Shown here: positions 37,915-46,960 of the stretch, piece after piece
How the letters are laid out: each line of letters opens with the position of its first letter
Numbering within the stretch: the first letter of the stretch is position 1
Assembly: GCF_040717445.1 (NCBI RefSeq)
Contig: NZ_JBFEFL010000001.1
Coordinates: forward strand, 1,302,001-1,366,000
Origin: Qipengyuania sp. JC766
Lineage (GTDB): Bacteria; Pseudomonadota; Alphaproteobacteria; Sphingomonadales; Sphingomonadaceae
Direction of reading: 5' to 3'
Length of the DNA stretch: 64,000 nucleotides
Position numbers and translations under genes: made by a program
The notes under the pieces: model-generated
Seen by the model: the letters and a program-made list of their open reading frames with translations, nothing else
The model's database searches: none
Told to the model about the DNA's origin: nothing

Positions 37915-38874
37915 GTGGCTGTCTACACCCACCTGTCGTCCGAAGACCTCGCGGAGCTCGTTTCCGCCTACAATGTCGGCGAACTGGTATCGGCCAAGGG
38001 CATCGCAGAAGGGGTCTCGAATTCCAACTGGATCGTCGAGACCAGCGAAGGCCGCTTCATCCTCACGATGTACGAGCGGCGGATCGACATCGGGAACCTG
38101 CCCTATTTCCTGGGCCTGCTCGACCACCTGTCGGCGAAGGGCTGCCCGGTACCGCGCACTATTCATGACAAATCGGGTGCCCTCTCGCGAGAGATCGACG
38201 GCAAGGCCGTCGCCCTCATCGAATTCCTTCCCGGCGTATCGCCCGATACCCCCTCGCCAGAACAGGCGCGCGCCGTTGGAACCCAACTGGCACGGCTGCA
38301 CGAGGCAAGCCGCGACTTCGGTGGGCGACGGGCAAACCAGCTCGACATCGCGGCGACCGCCCGGACGCTGGTCCAGTGCGGAGAGGCTGGGCTCGCCCGG
38401 ATAGACCCGTCCCTTCCCCGCATCATCGAGATCGCACGCGAGGTCGAAAGCGACTGGCCCGACGGGCTTCCGCGATCGACTTGCCACACCGACCTGTTCC
38501 CGGACAACGTCCTGATGCGCGGCGATCGCGTCACCGGGCTGATCGACTTCTATTTCGCTTGCGAAGAGGCGATGGCCTACGACTTGGCGGTGACCCACGC
38601 CGCCTGGAGTTTCGACCGCACGGGCACGCAATTTGACCCCCGGATCGGCGCCGCCATCGTCGAGGGGTACGAATCGGTCCGCCCTCTCGAAGCCGAGGAA
38701 CGCCAACACCTGCCGCTCCTGGCGCAGGGGGCGGCGTTGCGGTTCGTGGCATCGCGGGCCGAGGACTGGCTGGAAACCGCGGACGACGCGCTGGTCCGGC
38801 GCAAGGATCCGATGGATTTCGCGCGGCGTCTTGAATTCTATCGCCGAAACGGCGCAGAAGCGTTCGCACGATGA
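37915..38874 (+). CDS. thrB: Homoserine kinase (APH-fold type)
   Basis: ATP-dependent O-phosphorylation of homoserine in threonine synthesis. The GTG at 37915 gives 319 residues starting (M)[14 protein letters not shown]. This is the aminoglycoside-phosphotransferase-fold homoserine kinase typical of alphaproteobacteria and Pseudomonas, not the GHMP-type. The catalytic loop [13 protein letters not shown] and the Mg site [10 protein letters not shown] are present. It overlaps rnhA by 4 bases. Confidence 0.93.
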   Translation: MAVYTHLSSEDLAELVSAYNVGELVSAKGIAEGVSNSNWIVETSEGRFILTMYERRIDIGNLPYFLGLLDHLSAKGCPVPRTIHDKSGALSREIDGKAVALIEFLPGVSPDTPSPEQARAVGTQLARLHEASRDFGGRRANQLDIAATARTLVQCGEAGLARIDPSLPRIIEIAREVESDWPDGLPRSTCHTDLFPDNVLMRGDRVTGLIDFYFACEEAMAYDLAVTHAAWSFDRTGTQFDPRIGAAIVEGYESVRPLEAEERQHLPLLAQGAALRFVASRAEDWLETADDALVRRKDPMDFARRLEFYRRNGAEAFAR

Positions 38875-39308
38875 AACGCGTGGAAATCTTCACCGACGGT
38901 GCCTGCAAGGGCAATCCGGGTCCGGGCGGCTGGGGCGCGCTCCTGCGGCTCGGCAAGCACGAGAAGGAACTGTCCGGCGGCGATCCGGACACGACCAACA
39001 ATCGCATGGAACTGACCGCCGCGATCATGGGGCTGAATGCCCTTACCGAACCGTGCCAGGTCGATCTCCATTCGGACAGTAAGTACGTCCTCGACGGGAT
39101 CACCAAGTGGGTCGAGGGCTGGAAGAAGCGCGGCTGGATCAATGCGAGCAAGAAGCCGGTCCGCAATGCCGACCTGTGGCATGAACTGATCGAAGCGGCC
39201 GAACGCCACCAGGTATCCTGGCACTGGGTCAAGGGTCACTCGGGCCACCCCGAGAACGAGCGCGTCGACCGGTTGGCAAGCGACGAGGCCGAACGCGCCG
39301 CTCTCTGA
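38871..39308 (+). CDS. rnhA: Ribonuclease HI
   Basis: Degrades RNA in RNA-DNA hybrids. 145 residues. The DEDD metal site is readable: Asp9 in [14 protein letters not shown], Glu in NNRMELTAA, Asp in HSDSKYV and Asp in ERVDRLAS. The basic-protrusion stretch [20 protein letters not shown] is present. It overlaps thrB (ATGA) and is the last of the ispH operon. Confidence 0.97.
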   Translation: MKRVEIFTDGACKGNPGPGGWGALLRLGKHEKELSGGDPDTTNNRMELTAAIMGLNALTEPCQVDLHSDSKYVLDGITKWVEGWKKRGWINASKKPVRNADLWHELIEAAERHQVSWHWVKGHSGHPENERVDRLASDEAERAAL

Positions 39309-39313
39309 CCGGG

Positions 39314-39496
39314 CTATTCGGCGGACTTGTCCACCACATCCGCATTCGGCCCGTTCTTGAGGACCGATTCGATCGCGTTCTTCGCGCCGGCCCTGGAACT
39401 GTAACCCTCCGTCCAGAAGATCGCTTCGCTGTTGTGCATGAAGTACGAGACGAACTCGCCCTTCTTGTTCTTCCGGATTTCGAAACGGTGCGCCAT
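39314..39496 (-). CDS. YegP-family (DUF1508) small protein
   Basis: 60-residue protein in the ATG frame at 39496. The repeat-type motif FEIRKNKKGEFVSYFMHN and the closing YSSRAGAKNAIESVLKN match one YegP unit; the E. coli protein carries two units in tandem. Function is unknown. It lies 53 bases downstream of the FAD oxidoreductase on the same strand and only 5 bases tail to tail from rnhA. Confidence 0.85.
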   Translation of the reverse strand: MAHRFEIRKNKKGEFVSYFMHNSEAIFWTEGYSSRAGAKNAIESVLKNGPNADVVDKSAE

Positions 39497-39549
39497 GGCC
39501 TGCTCCTGAGAAAGCGCGACCCGGTTAATCGTTTTACGCCCCTCGCGGA

Positions 39550-40638
39550 TCAGCGCAAGCGATCGGGCGCGTTTGTCCGGCGGTCTATCCCGGCGGCGAG
39601 CGGCGACGGCGCGCGATCGAGCAGGTGGTCCGCCATCACGCTGGCGGCTGCCGGAGCGGTTTGTATGCCGTACCCGCCCTGGCCCGCGAACCATGCGAAT
39701 GCCGCATTGTCCGGATCGCGCCCATATACGGGCAGGCGATCGGGCGCGAAGCTGCGAAGGCCGGCCCATTTGTGTTCCACGGCGCGGACCTTCCAGTCGA
39801 CCACGCTTTCCAACCGGTCGATCGCGGTGGCGACGTCGATTTCCTCGGGCACGACATCGTGCGGCGTATCGGGCGTCTCGTCGTGCGGGCTGAGCCAGAG
39901 CTTGCCGCTCTCCGGCTTGAAGTAGAACCGCCCGGAAATATCGAGGCAGAGGGGAAGGTCGTCCGGCGGGCCGGGATCGGTGCGGAGTTGCGCGACCGTT
40001 CGGCGCAGCGGTCGGATACCGAGCGGCGCGACACCGGCAAGCTTGGCCAGATCGTCGGCCCATGCGCCGGCTGCGTTTACCAGCACCGCCGCCTCGTATG
40101 TCCCACCATCCGCCGTCGTCAGTTTCCATGATGCGCCGGGCGTGGCTTCTGTCAGTTCGGCACGGCAGACCAGTCGGGCCCCGCCGGAACGCATCTGAGA
40201 CAGGTAATGCGCGTGGAGCCCTCCCACGTCGATGTCGGAACAGCCGGGCTGGTAGATGCCCCGGTCCCAGTCCGCGCGCAGGCCAGGGACGAGCCGGTCT
40301 AGCGCTTCGCGGCCGATCATCTCGAACTCGGCTCCCAGACCTTCGAACTGCCGCACGAAATCGTCGATTAGCGCCTGGTCTTCCGCGCGGGCGAGATAGA
40401 CGGCGCCCCGGTGTTTCAGGAACCCGTTCGTGCGCAGCCAGGGACCGGATGCGCGGGTGAGCGGCAGTATGCCCGGCCCACCGTAACATTGCTCCCAGAA
40501 CGCCGCGGAGCGACCCGTGGCGTGATATCCGGGTCGCTCCTCCATTTCGAGGACCAGCACGCTCGCCTCCGGCGCCAGTTCGGCCGCGAGGCTTGCCCCG
40601 GCCATGCCGGCACCGACAATCGCGAAATCGTAGATCAT
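39550..40638 (-). CDS. FAD-dependent oxidoreductase (DAO family)
   Basis: 362 residues. The N-terminal FAD Rossmann motif is IVGAGMAGASLAAEL, with the adenine-binding Glu in LVLEMEERPG. The DAO-family body includes NAAGAWADDLAKLAGVAPLG and a C-terminal GQGGYGIQTAPAAA. That layout fits glycine/D-amino-acid or sarcosine-type oxidases and dehydrogenases, but the substrate cannot be read from sequence. It overlaps the alpha/beta hydrolase upstream by 4 bases (ATGA), so the two are coupled. Confidence 0.9.
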   Translation of the reverse strand: MIYDFAIVGAGMAGASLAAELAPEASVLVLEMEERPGYHATGRSAAFWEQCYGGPGILPLTRASGPWLRTNGFLKHRGAVYLARAEDQALIDDFVRQFEGLGAEFEMIGREALDRLVPGLRADWDRGIYQPGCSDIDVGGLHAHYLSQMRSGGARLVCRAELTEATPGASWKLTTADGGTYEAAVLVNAAGAWADDLAKLAGVAPLGIRPLRRTVAQLRTDPGPPDDLPLCLDISGRFYFKPESGKLWLSPHDETPDTPHDVVPEEIDVATAIDRLESVVDWKVRAVEHKWAGLRSFAPDRLPVYGRDPDNAAFAWFAGQGGYGIQTAPAAASVMADHLLDRAPSPLAAGIDRRTNAPDRLR

Positions 40639-41693
40639 TCCGGCGGTGCGGTGCGATCCAGGAAGGCATCGATTGCCTCGATAGCACTGTCTCGGACGGG
40701 ATCGGCTTCGCGCAGGATCTCGTGATGGGCTTCGTCACCGAACTCCAGCAGCTCGGCATCTGGTATGCGATGCGCCGCGACCCGTATGGCCGCCATGTCG
40801 ACGAGCTTGTCGTTGCTCGTGCCAAACAGGAATACGGGCGTCCGGATGCCTTCCAGAACGCCGGGGCGGAAGAGGCTGCGCATGGATGCGAAGGCCCGTT
40901 CCACCCAGCCCCAGCTTCCCGGCCCCATGACGAGTTCCGGCCGCTCCGTGCGCCACCAGATCTCGTCTTCGTAGCGGTCGCGATCGTGGGTCAGGAGGTT
41001 CGCCCTGGCGGCCGGCATCTCGCCCGGCTTCTCGCTCCATTTCCAGGCCGGCCGGCGCGGATCGCCGATCCGCGTCATGAGGCGCGCCGCGCCGTGCAGG
41101 GCGAATGCCGGAATGGCGGACCCGTAAAAGGCGAGCATCGGCGCCGACAGCACCAGCGCATCGGGATCGACCCTGCCTTCGGCGAGCGCGCGCAGAACAA
41201 GATGACCGCCCATGGAATGCCCCATCAGCACGTACGGGCCGGGATTTCCGGCCTTCCACTCGTTCCAGAACGCGGCGAGGTCGTCGATCCAGTTTGCGAA
41301 GTCCTGCACGTGCCCGGTGGTCGGATCGGTTCCGAGCCGGCCGGAAGCACCCTGCCCCCGCCAGTCCGCGGCCGTGACCCGCCAGCCCTGCCGGTGCCAG
41401 TGGTCCAGCGCTTCGAGATACTTTTCGTAATGGTCGCCGCGTCCCGGCAGGAAGAGGACCGACCCGCGCGGGTTTTCCGCCGCACCGGGCCAGTCGATCC
41501 GACGGATCGCCTGCCCGTCCGGCAGCGTCCATCGCGCCTCGGTCGCTGCGTTCGGAATGGCGCGCCGGTCGAAGGCTTTCGGTTCGCGATCGGCTTGCGA
41601 TGCTTGGCTAATACCGGCCTCCTGCGCGTGGTTACTATTTGGTAAGCCCTGTTCGCTAGCACGGCACCCAAGGGACTTTTCTGGGGGCTTCAA
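40635..41693 (-). CDS. Alpha/beta hydrolase (monoglyceride-lipase-like), start uncertain
   Basis: Serine hydrolase with nucleophile elbow GHSMGGHL, oxyanion-type LPGRGDHYEKYLEA and a late His in GDEAHHEIL, closest to the monoglyceride lipase/lysophospholipase group. Homologues I recall begin near DRRAIP, but no ATG, GTG or TTG sits there. The nearest usable codon upstream is TTG at 41693, whose last bases overlap the first base of the divergent cpaA start. That gives 352 residues with a 36-residue low-confidence leader. A non-standard start closer to 41560 is possible. Coupled to the FAD oxidoreductase. Confidence 0.85.
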   Translation of the reverse strand: MKPPEKSLGCRASEQGLPNSNHAQEAGISQASQADREPKAFDRRAIPNAATEARWTLPDGQAIRRIDWPGAAENPRGSVLFLPGRGDHYEKYLEALDHWHRQGWRVTAADWRGQGASGRLGTDPTTGHVQDFANWIDDLAAFWNEWKAGNPGPYVLMGHSMGGHLVLRALAEGRVDPDALVLSAPMLAFYGSAIPAFALHGAARLMTRIGDPRRPAWKWSEKPGEMPAARANLLTHDRDRYEDEIWWRTERPELVMGPGSWGWVERAFASMRSLFRPGVLEGIRTPVFLFGTSNDKLVDMAAIRVAAHRIPDAELLEFGDEAHHEILREADPVRDSAIEAIDAFLDRTAPPE

Positions 41694-42184
41694 TGCTGGG
41701 CGAATACATCCACTACGGATTGCTGATTGCGTTGGCAATTGCGCTGCTGGTCGCGGCGTTTACCGACATTCGCTCGCGCAAGATCGCCAACTGGCTGACC
41801 GGCGGCATCGCGCTCGCCGCACCGCTTTTCTGGATCACCAGCGGGCTGTCGCTCTGGCCGGACGTCGCAATGCAATTCGGCGTCGCGCTTGCCGCCTTCG
41901 CGGTACTGGCCGGGCTGTTCGCCATGGGCTGGATGGGCGGCGGCGACGTCAAGCTGCTGACCGCGCTGGCGCTGTGGGTCTCGCCGACCCTGTTCGTGCA
42001 GCTGCTGATCGTCATGGCGCTCCTGGGCGGCATCCTCACCATCGTCTTCGGATCCTGGCACATCGCCAGGCGGCAGAAGGACAAGATCGCCATTCCCTAC
42101 GGGGTCGCGATCTCCGCCGCCGGGCTCTGGATCCTCAACGCGCATTACCTGCCCGACGCGGCCCAGGCCATCGGAGCGGGGTGA
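41693..42184 (+). CDS. cpaA: Prepilin peptidase CpaA/TadV
   Basis: A24-type aspartic prepilin peptidase, 163 residues. The two catalytic aspartates are in FTDIRSRKI (about residue 25) and MGGGDVKLLTA (about residue 85), on a multi-helix membrane scaffold. It lacks the N-terminal methyltransferase domain, as in CpaA/TadV. RBS GGGGGC precedes the ATG. It starts the tad/cpa locus, but its pilin substrate (Flp) is not in the window. Confidence 0.94.
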   Translation: MLGEYIHYGLLIALAIALLVAAFTDIRSRKIANWLTGGIALAAPLFWITSGLSLWPDVAMQFGVALAAFAVLAGLFAMGWMGGGDVKLLTALALWVSPTLFVQLLIVMALLGGILTIVFGSWHIARRQKDKIAIPYGVAISAAGLWILNAHYLPDAAQAIGAG

Positions 42185-42228
42185 ACCCGATTTTAACCAT
42201 TCGCGCCGTAACAGGTGCAATCGCAAAT

Positions 42229-42251
42229 GACCCCGGGGTTTTGGTGGGGTC
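42229..42251 (+). other. Hairpin between cpaA and cpaB
   Basis: GACCCC (42229-42234) can pair with GGGGTC (42246-42251) over an 11-base loop in the 89-base gap before cpaB. No T-run follows. It could moderate read-through or stabilise the downstream message; only the pairing is seen. Confidence 0.3.
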
Positions 42252-42273
42252 GAAAAAGGGGGCTTGAAAAGCC

Positions 42274-43311
42274 ATGGACCGGAAGAAGCTGATTCTGCTG
42301 ATCGGCGCATTGATCATTGCCGTCGGTACCGCGCTGGCAGCGCGCAGCCTGTTCGCTGGAGCAGCAGCTCCCGAAGTCGAGGCGGCTCCGCCCGAACCGC
42401 AGGGACCGCGCGTCCTCGTGGCTCAGCGTGGCCTGCCGGTGGGCACCATCATCACAGCCGATGCGATCGGCTTCCAGATGTGGCCCGAGGAACTGGTGCA
42501 GGACGCCTACTTCCTCGACGGCGAGTCCGACATCTCCAAGCTCCTGGGCACGGTCGTTCGCAATCCGATCACGGCTGGCGAACCGGTGACGCAGGGCTCG
42601 CTCGTCGCGCCGGGCGACCGTGGCTTCCTCGCCGCGGCTCTCGGGCCGGGCATGCGGGCGATCACCGTTCCCGTGTCCGCCAAGACCGGCGTTGCCGGCT
42701 TCGTCTTCCCGGGTGACCGCGTCGACCTGATGCTGACCCAGTCGGTCCGCGAACGGAACGAGGAACTCAAGGCCACCGAGACGATCCTGCGCAATGTCCG
42801 CGTGCTGGCGACAGACCAGTCGACCACGCAGGAAATCGTCGATGGCAAGACCATCGTCCGCGCCTTCCGCACCGTGACCCTCGAAGTCACGCCGAAGATC
42901 GCGGAGAAGGTGTCCGTCGCCCAGACGATCGGCACGCTCAGCCTCTCGCTGCGCTCCATCGCCGACAATCAGGGCGAACTCGAAAAGGCCATCGCATCGG
43001 GCGACATCGAAGTGCCCGACAACGCGACGCCCGAAGAGGAAGAAGCCATCATCCGCGCGGCCATGTCGCGTCCGATCGACAAGGGCACGTCCTTCGTGAC
43101 CGGCGGCGATGTCTCGCGTTTCCAGCGCAGCGGCCTCCCGCCCAAGCAGGCGGAACAGCCCAGCGCGCCGCAATATCCGAGCTACCAGCGTACCGTCACC
43201 CAGCCCGCGCAGAGCACGGCCGCCAATGCGGCGCCCGCCAAGCCTGCCGGTCCCGTGGTCCGTGTGACGCGTGGCAAGCAGACCACCGAAGTTCCGGTCG
43301 AGGGGCGCTGA
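42274..43311 (+). CDS. cpaB: Flp pilus assembly protein CpaB/RcpC
   Basis: Inner-membrane-anchored periplasmic protein of the tad secretion machine. 345 residues. The N-terminal TM helix ILLIGALIIAVGTALAARSLF is followed by a SAF-type domain (RVLVAQRGLPVGTIITADA) and the RcpC/CpaB domain with ITVPVSAKTGVAGFVFPGDRVDLML-type segments. The tail is Pro/Gln-rich. Its stop lies just before cpaC. Confidence 0.93.
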   Translation: MDRKKLILLIGALIIAVGTALAARSLFAGAAAPEVEAAPPEPQGPRVLVAQRGLPVGTIITADAIGFQMWPEELVQDAYFLDGESDISKLLGTVVRNPITAGEPVTQGSLVAPGDRGFLAAALGPGMRAITVPVSAKTGVAGFVFPGDRVDLMLTQSVRERNEELKATETILRNVRVLATDQSTTQEIVDGKTIVRAFRTVTLEVTPKIAEKVSVAQTIGTLSLSLRSIADNQGELEKAIASGDIEVPDNATPEEEEAIIRAAMSRPIDKGTSFVTGGDVSRFQRSGLPPKQAEQPSAPQYPSYQRTVTQPAQSTAANAAPAKPAGPVVRVTRGKQTTEVPVEGR

Positions 43312-43372
43312 GATGAGCATTCGTACCAATTTCACAGCGCCTGACGCCGCACGAAACACGAGGGGCACAACG

Positions 43373-44938
43373 ATGAAACGTCGCCTGACTGCCAGCCTGC
43401 TTACGGCCGGCCTCGCACTGGCCCCGCTCTCCGGGGTCGCCACCGGCACCGCGAGTGCCCAGACCGTCCTCAGCCCGTCGCAGGAAATCGTCCTGTCGAT
43501 CGGCCGCGGCGAGCTGGTCAACGTTCCGGGCAACATGGCGGACGTCTTCATTGCCAACGACGCGATCGCGGATGTCCAGGTCAAGTCGCAGCGCCAGCTC
43601 TACCTGTTCGGCAAGGCCGGCGGCGAGACCACGGTGTATGCCAGCAACGCCGCCGGCGACATCGTCTGGTCCGCCAATGTCCGCGTCGGATCGAATATCG
43701 GCAGCGTCGACCAGATGCTCGCCCTGGCGATGCCCGAAGCGAAGATCTCGGTCGCCACGATGGGCACGAACACCGTGCTCCTCACCGGAACGGTCGCCGC
43801 ACCCGAAGATGCCGCCGAGGCCGAGCGCCTCGTCCAAGCCTTCGTCGGTGACGATGCCAACGTGATCAGCCGCCTCAAGATGGCGACGCCGCTGCAGGTC
43901 AACCTGCAGGTGCGCTTCGCAGAGGTCAGCCGCTCGCTGGTGCGCACAATCGGCGCGAACCTGCTCAGCGCCGACACGACCGGCGGCTTCCAGTTCGGCG
44001 TCACCACCGGTCGCGGCTTCGCGCCGCAATATTCGCCCGGCGGCGCAGTCGGCACCGGCGTGACCGAAGGATCGGATGGCACGACCGTCATCACCGGTAC
44101 CGGATCGGGCTCCACCTTTGCCGGTCTCGGCCGCTTCCTTGGTCTCGACCTGGCGGGCGCGCTCGACCTGGCGGAGCAGGACGGTCTCGTGACCACCCTG
44201 TCGCAGCCCAACCTGACCGCGCTTTCGGGCGAGACCGCCAACTTCCTGGCGGGCGGCGAATTTCCGATCCCGATCAGCCAGGGTCTCGGCACCACGGCGG
44301 TCGAATATCGCAAGTTCGGCGTCAGCCTCGCCTACACGCCCACGGTCCTCGCCAATGGCCGCATTTCGCTGCGGGTCCGCCCGGAAGTTTCCGAGCTGTC
44401 CTCGCAGGGTGCCGTCTCGATCGAGGGCTTCCAGATCCCCGCCCTGACGGTCCGCCGCGCGGAAACGACGATCGAGCTCGGCTCCGGCCAGAGCTTCATG
44501 ATCGCCGGCCTGATGAGCAACAGCGCGCAGAACACGATCGACAAGACGCCGGGCGCCGGCGACCTGCCGATCATCGGCAACCTGTTCCGCTCGACCAGCT
44601 TCCGCAAGGGCGAAACGGAACTGGTGATCGTGGTCACGCCGTACCTGGTGAAGCCGGTCAACGCGAACGACATCGCGCTGCCTACGGACGCCTATCGCAG
44701 CCCCAACGAACTGGCCCGCACTTTCGGGTTCCAGGACAATGCGGGCGTAACCGGCGGAAGCCGCCCGGTCCCGACTGTGCGTGATGCCGGCGACAACCAG
44801 CCGGATATCTCGCGCATCGAGAGCGACGACGTGCTGCCGGGCAATCGCCAGCCGCAACGCGCCAACAACGACAACGCCGCCGCCCCGAACGGGCGCCGGG
44901 CCGAGGCCGACGCGCGCCCCGGCTTCAGCATCAAGTGA
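43373..44938 (+). CDS. cpaC: Tad pilus secretin CpaC/RcpA
   Basis: Outer-membrane secretin ring. The ATG at 43373, preceded by GAGGGGC, opens a clean signal peptide (LTASLLTAGLALAPLSGVATGTASAQ) and gives 521 residues; the ATG at 43313, just after cpaB, also has an RBS-like GAGGGGCG but would hide the signal. The N-terminal pilus-assembly domain and a BON-like segment are followed by the C-terminal secretin domain with NFLAGGEFPIPISQG and VTPYLVKPVN. A low-complexity Asn/Ala tail ends the protein. Confidence 0.93.
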   Translation: MKRRLTASLLTAGLALAPLSGVATGTASAQTVLSPSQEIVLSIGRGELVNVPGNMADVFIANDAIADVQVKSQRQLYLFGKAGGETTVYASNAAGDIVWSANVRVGSNIGSVDQMLALAMPEAKISVATMGTNTVLLTGTVAAPEDAAEAERLVQAFVGDDANVISRLKMATPLQVNLQVRFAEVSRSLVRTIGANLLSADTTGGFQFGVTTGRGFAPQYSPGGAVGTGVTEGSDGTTVITGTGSGSTFAGLGRFLGLDLAGALDLAEQDGLVTTLSQPNLTALSGETANFLAGGEFPIPISQGLGTTAVEYRKFGVSLAYTPTVLANGRISLRVRPEVSELSSQGAVSIEGFQIPALTVRRAETTIELGSGQSFMIAGLMSNSAQNTIDKTPGAGDLPIIGNLFRSTSFRKGETELVIVVTPYLVKPVNANDIALPTDAYRSPNELARTFGFQDNAGVTGGSRPVPTVRDAGDNQPDISRIESDDVLPGNRQPQRANNDNAAAPNGRRAEADARPGFSIK

Positions 44939-44952
44939 GGAAGGTGACCACA

Positions 44953-45597
44953 ATGTCCTTTGCACCGAAACGCGCACTGTCCGGAGCGGTCGCCGTCTCT
45001 CTCGGCTTGGCCCTCGCCTCGTGCGGCGGCATGCCCGACAACGCGTCGCTCTACAGCGTCCACCAGCCGGTGGTCGAACGGACGAACTTCACGCTCGACG
45101 TGCAGTCCGGACCGGGCGGCCTGACCGTTCCCGAACAGCAACGGCTCGACGCCTGGTTCGAGGCGATGGGCCTCGGCTACGGAGACCGCGTCTCGATCGA
45201 TGATCCGGCAAACAGCGGCGCGACCCGCGATGCCGTCATGCGCCTCGCGGAACGCCGCGGCGTGATGGTGGCACAGGGCGCACCCGCCACGGTCGGCTAT
45301 GTCGAGCCGGGACAGACGCGGATCGTTATTACGCGGTCCAGCGCCTACGTGCCCGGCTGCCCCGACTGGTCGGCCAAGTCGGACATGAACTACAACAACG
45401 CGACCTCGTCCAACTACGGATGCGCGACCAACACCAATCTCGCGGCCATGGTCGCGAACCCGCAGGACCTGATCGAAGGGCAGAGCGGAACCGGCACCAC
45501 GGTCGTCAGCACTTCGAACAAGGCCATCGATACCTATCGCGAAACCGCGCCCACCGGCGCCGGCGGCCTGCAGGCCGAGAGCGCAACGGGAGACTGA
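44953..45597 (+). CDS. cpaD: Tad pilus lipoprotein CpaD
   Basis: Outer-membrane lipoprotein pilotin-like partner of CpaC. The ATG at 44953, after GAGGAAGG, gives 214 residues with a lipobox at LALASC; a GTG at 44935 overlapping the cpaC stop is the alternative. The CpaD domain shows CPDWS and the segment YGCATNTNLAAMVANPQDLIEG, the family hallmark. Confidence 0.93.
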   Translation: MSFAPKRALSGAVAVSLGLALASCGGMPDNASLYSVHQPVVERTNFTLDVQSGPGGLTVPEQQRLDAWFEAMGLGYGDRVSIDDPANSGATRDAVMRLAERRGVMVAQGAPATVGYVEPGQTRIVITRSSAYVPGCPDWSAKSDMNYNNATSSNYGCATNTNLAAMVANPQDLIEGQSGTGTTVVSTSNKAIDTYRETAPTGAGGLQAESATGD

Positions 45598-45602
45598 GGA
45601 CC

Positions 45603-46889
45603 ATGAACGCACCCTGGAAACCCTCGGGATCGGGCAATCGCGATCCCTTCGCCGCCTTCATCTGCGACGAGGCCGCGCTTGACGTGCTGCGTCCGGTGGT
45701 CATCGAGATGGGCTGGGCGCCGGAGAAGTGCAACAAGGGCGGCCTTCGCAACGCCGTCCAGTCGCTCTCCGTCTCGGCCAGCCCGAACATCCTGATGGTC
45801 GACCTGTCGGAAAGCGGCGATCCGCTGAACGACATCAACGCGCTCGCCGAGGTGTGCGAGCCGGGCACGGTCGTGATCGCCATCGGGCAGGTCAACGACG
45901 TGCGCCTCTATCGCGACCTGATCGCGAGCGGCATCCACGACTACCTGCTGAAGCCGCTTTCCGGCGGACAGTTGCGCGATGCGCTGACGAATGCCCAGGC
46001 GGTGTTCGCCGCGCCGCGGTCTAACGATCCGGAAGCGATCAAGCGCCACGTCACCACGGCAGTGGTGGGCACGCGCGGCGGCGTCGGTGCATCCATGCTG
46101 GCAACGTCGCTGGCGTGGCTGTTCAGCGACGATCACAAGCTGCCGACCGCCCTCCTCGACCTCGACGTCCATTTCGGGACCGGTGCGCTCGCGCTCGACC
46201 TCGAACCGGGTCGCGGCCTGACGGATGCGATCGACAATCCGAGCCGCATCGACGGCCTGTTCATCGAACGCGCCATGATCCGGGCGAACGACAATTTGTC
46301 GATCCTGTCCGCAGAAGCGCCGATCAATTCGCCGCTGATGACGGACGGTGCCGCCTTCGTGCAGTTGGAGGAGGAATTCCGCCAGGCGTTCGAAATGACG
46401 GTCATCGACTTGCCGCGCAACATGCTGATCAACTTCCCGCACCTCCTGACCGAAGTGAACGTGGTCATCGTGGCGGTGGAAATGACGCTGGCATCGGCCC
46501 GCGACACGATCCGCATCCTGTCCTGGCTGAAGACCAACGCGCCGCATGCGGTTCCGATCGTCGTGGCCAACAAGGTCCAGGGCAATGTCGCGGAAATCAG
46601 CAAGGCCGATTTCGAAGCCTCGATCGAGCGCAAGATCGACTTCAGCGTGCCTTACGACATGAAGGCGGCCGCCAATGCCGCGAAGCTCGGCCAGACCTTC
46701 GTCGACGCCAACGGCGCCAGCAAGGCGACCGGCGTGATCAAGCAGCTGGCCAAGCGGATCTTCGGTGCTTCCGAAGAGGAAGCGAGCGAGGAAACGCCGG
46801 ATAAGAAATCGCTCCTCGGCGGCTTCGACCTGAAATCGCTGCTCGCCAAGAAGGGCGAAGGCGCCCGGGCGACCGCACCGGTGGAATGA
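45603..46889 (+). CDS. cpaE: Tad pilus localisation ATPase CpaE/TadZ
   Basis: Places the tad machinery at the pole in Caulobacter. 428 residues from the ATG at 45603. An N-terminal receiver-like domain (LMVDLSESGDPL; GIHDYLLKPLSGGQL) is followed by a MinD/ParA-like domain. The P-loop reads GTRGGVGAS, the deviant form usual in CpaE. A C-terminal Lys/Glu-rich tail follows. It ends just before the strong hairpin that stands where cpaF would normally begin. Confidence 0.93.
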   Translation: MNAPWKPSGSGNRDPFAAFICDEAALDVLRPVVIEMGWAPEKCNKGGLRNAVQSLSVSASPNILMVDLSESGDPLNDINALAEVCEPGTVVIAIGQVNDVRLYRDLIASGIHDYLLKPLSGGQLRDALTNAQAVFAAPRSNDPEAIKRHVTTAVVGTRGGVGASMLATSLAWLFSDDHKLPTALLDLDVHFGTGALALDLEPGRGLTDAIDNPSRIDGLFIERAMIRANDNLSILSAEAPINSPLMTDGAAFVQLEEEFRQAFEMTVIDLPRNMLINFPHLLTEVNVVIVAVEMTLASARDTIRILSWLKTNAPHAVPIVVANKVQGNVAEISKADFEASIERKIDFSVPYDMKAAANAAKLGQTFVDANGASKATGVIKQLAKRIFGASEEEASEETPDKKSLLGGFDLKSLLAKKGEGARATAPVE

Positions 46890-46895
46890 CGCACG

Positions 46896-46917
46896 GGCAC
46901 GGCCGCGAGGCCGTGCC
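46896..46917 (+). other. Strong GC hairpin between cpaE and tadB
   Basis: Nine perfect pairs GGCACGGCC / GGCCGTGCC (46896-46904 and 46909-46917) around a GCGA tetraloop begin 7 bases after the cpaE stop. No T-run follows, so it is not a classical terminator. It may protect or process the message between cpaE and tadB. Confidence 0.6.
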
Positions 46918-46960
46918 GCGTCCGGACTGAATTCGAGTTGGGAAAGATCGGGACAGACAC

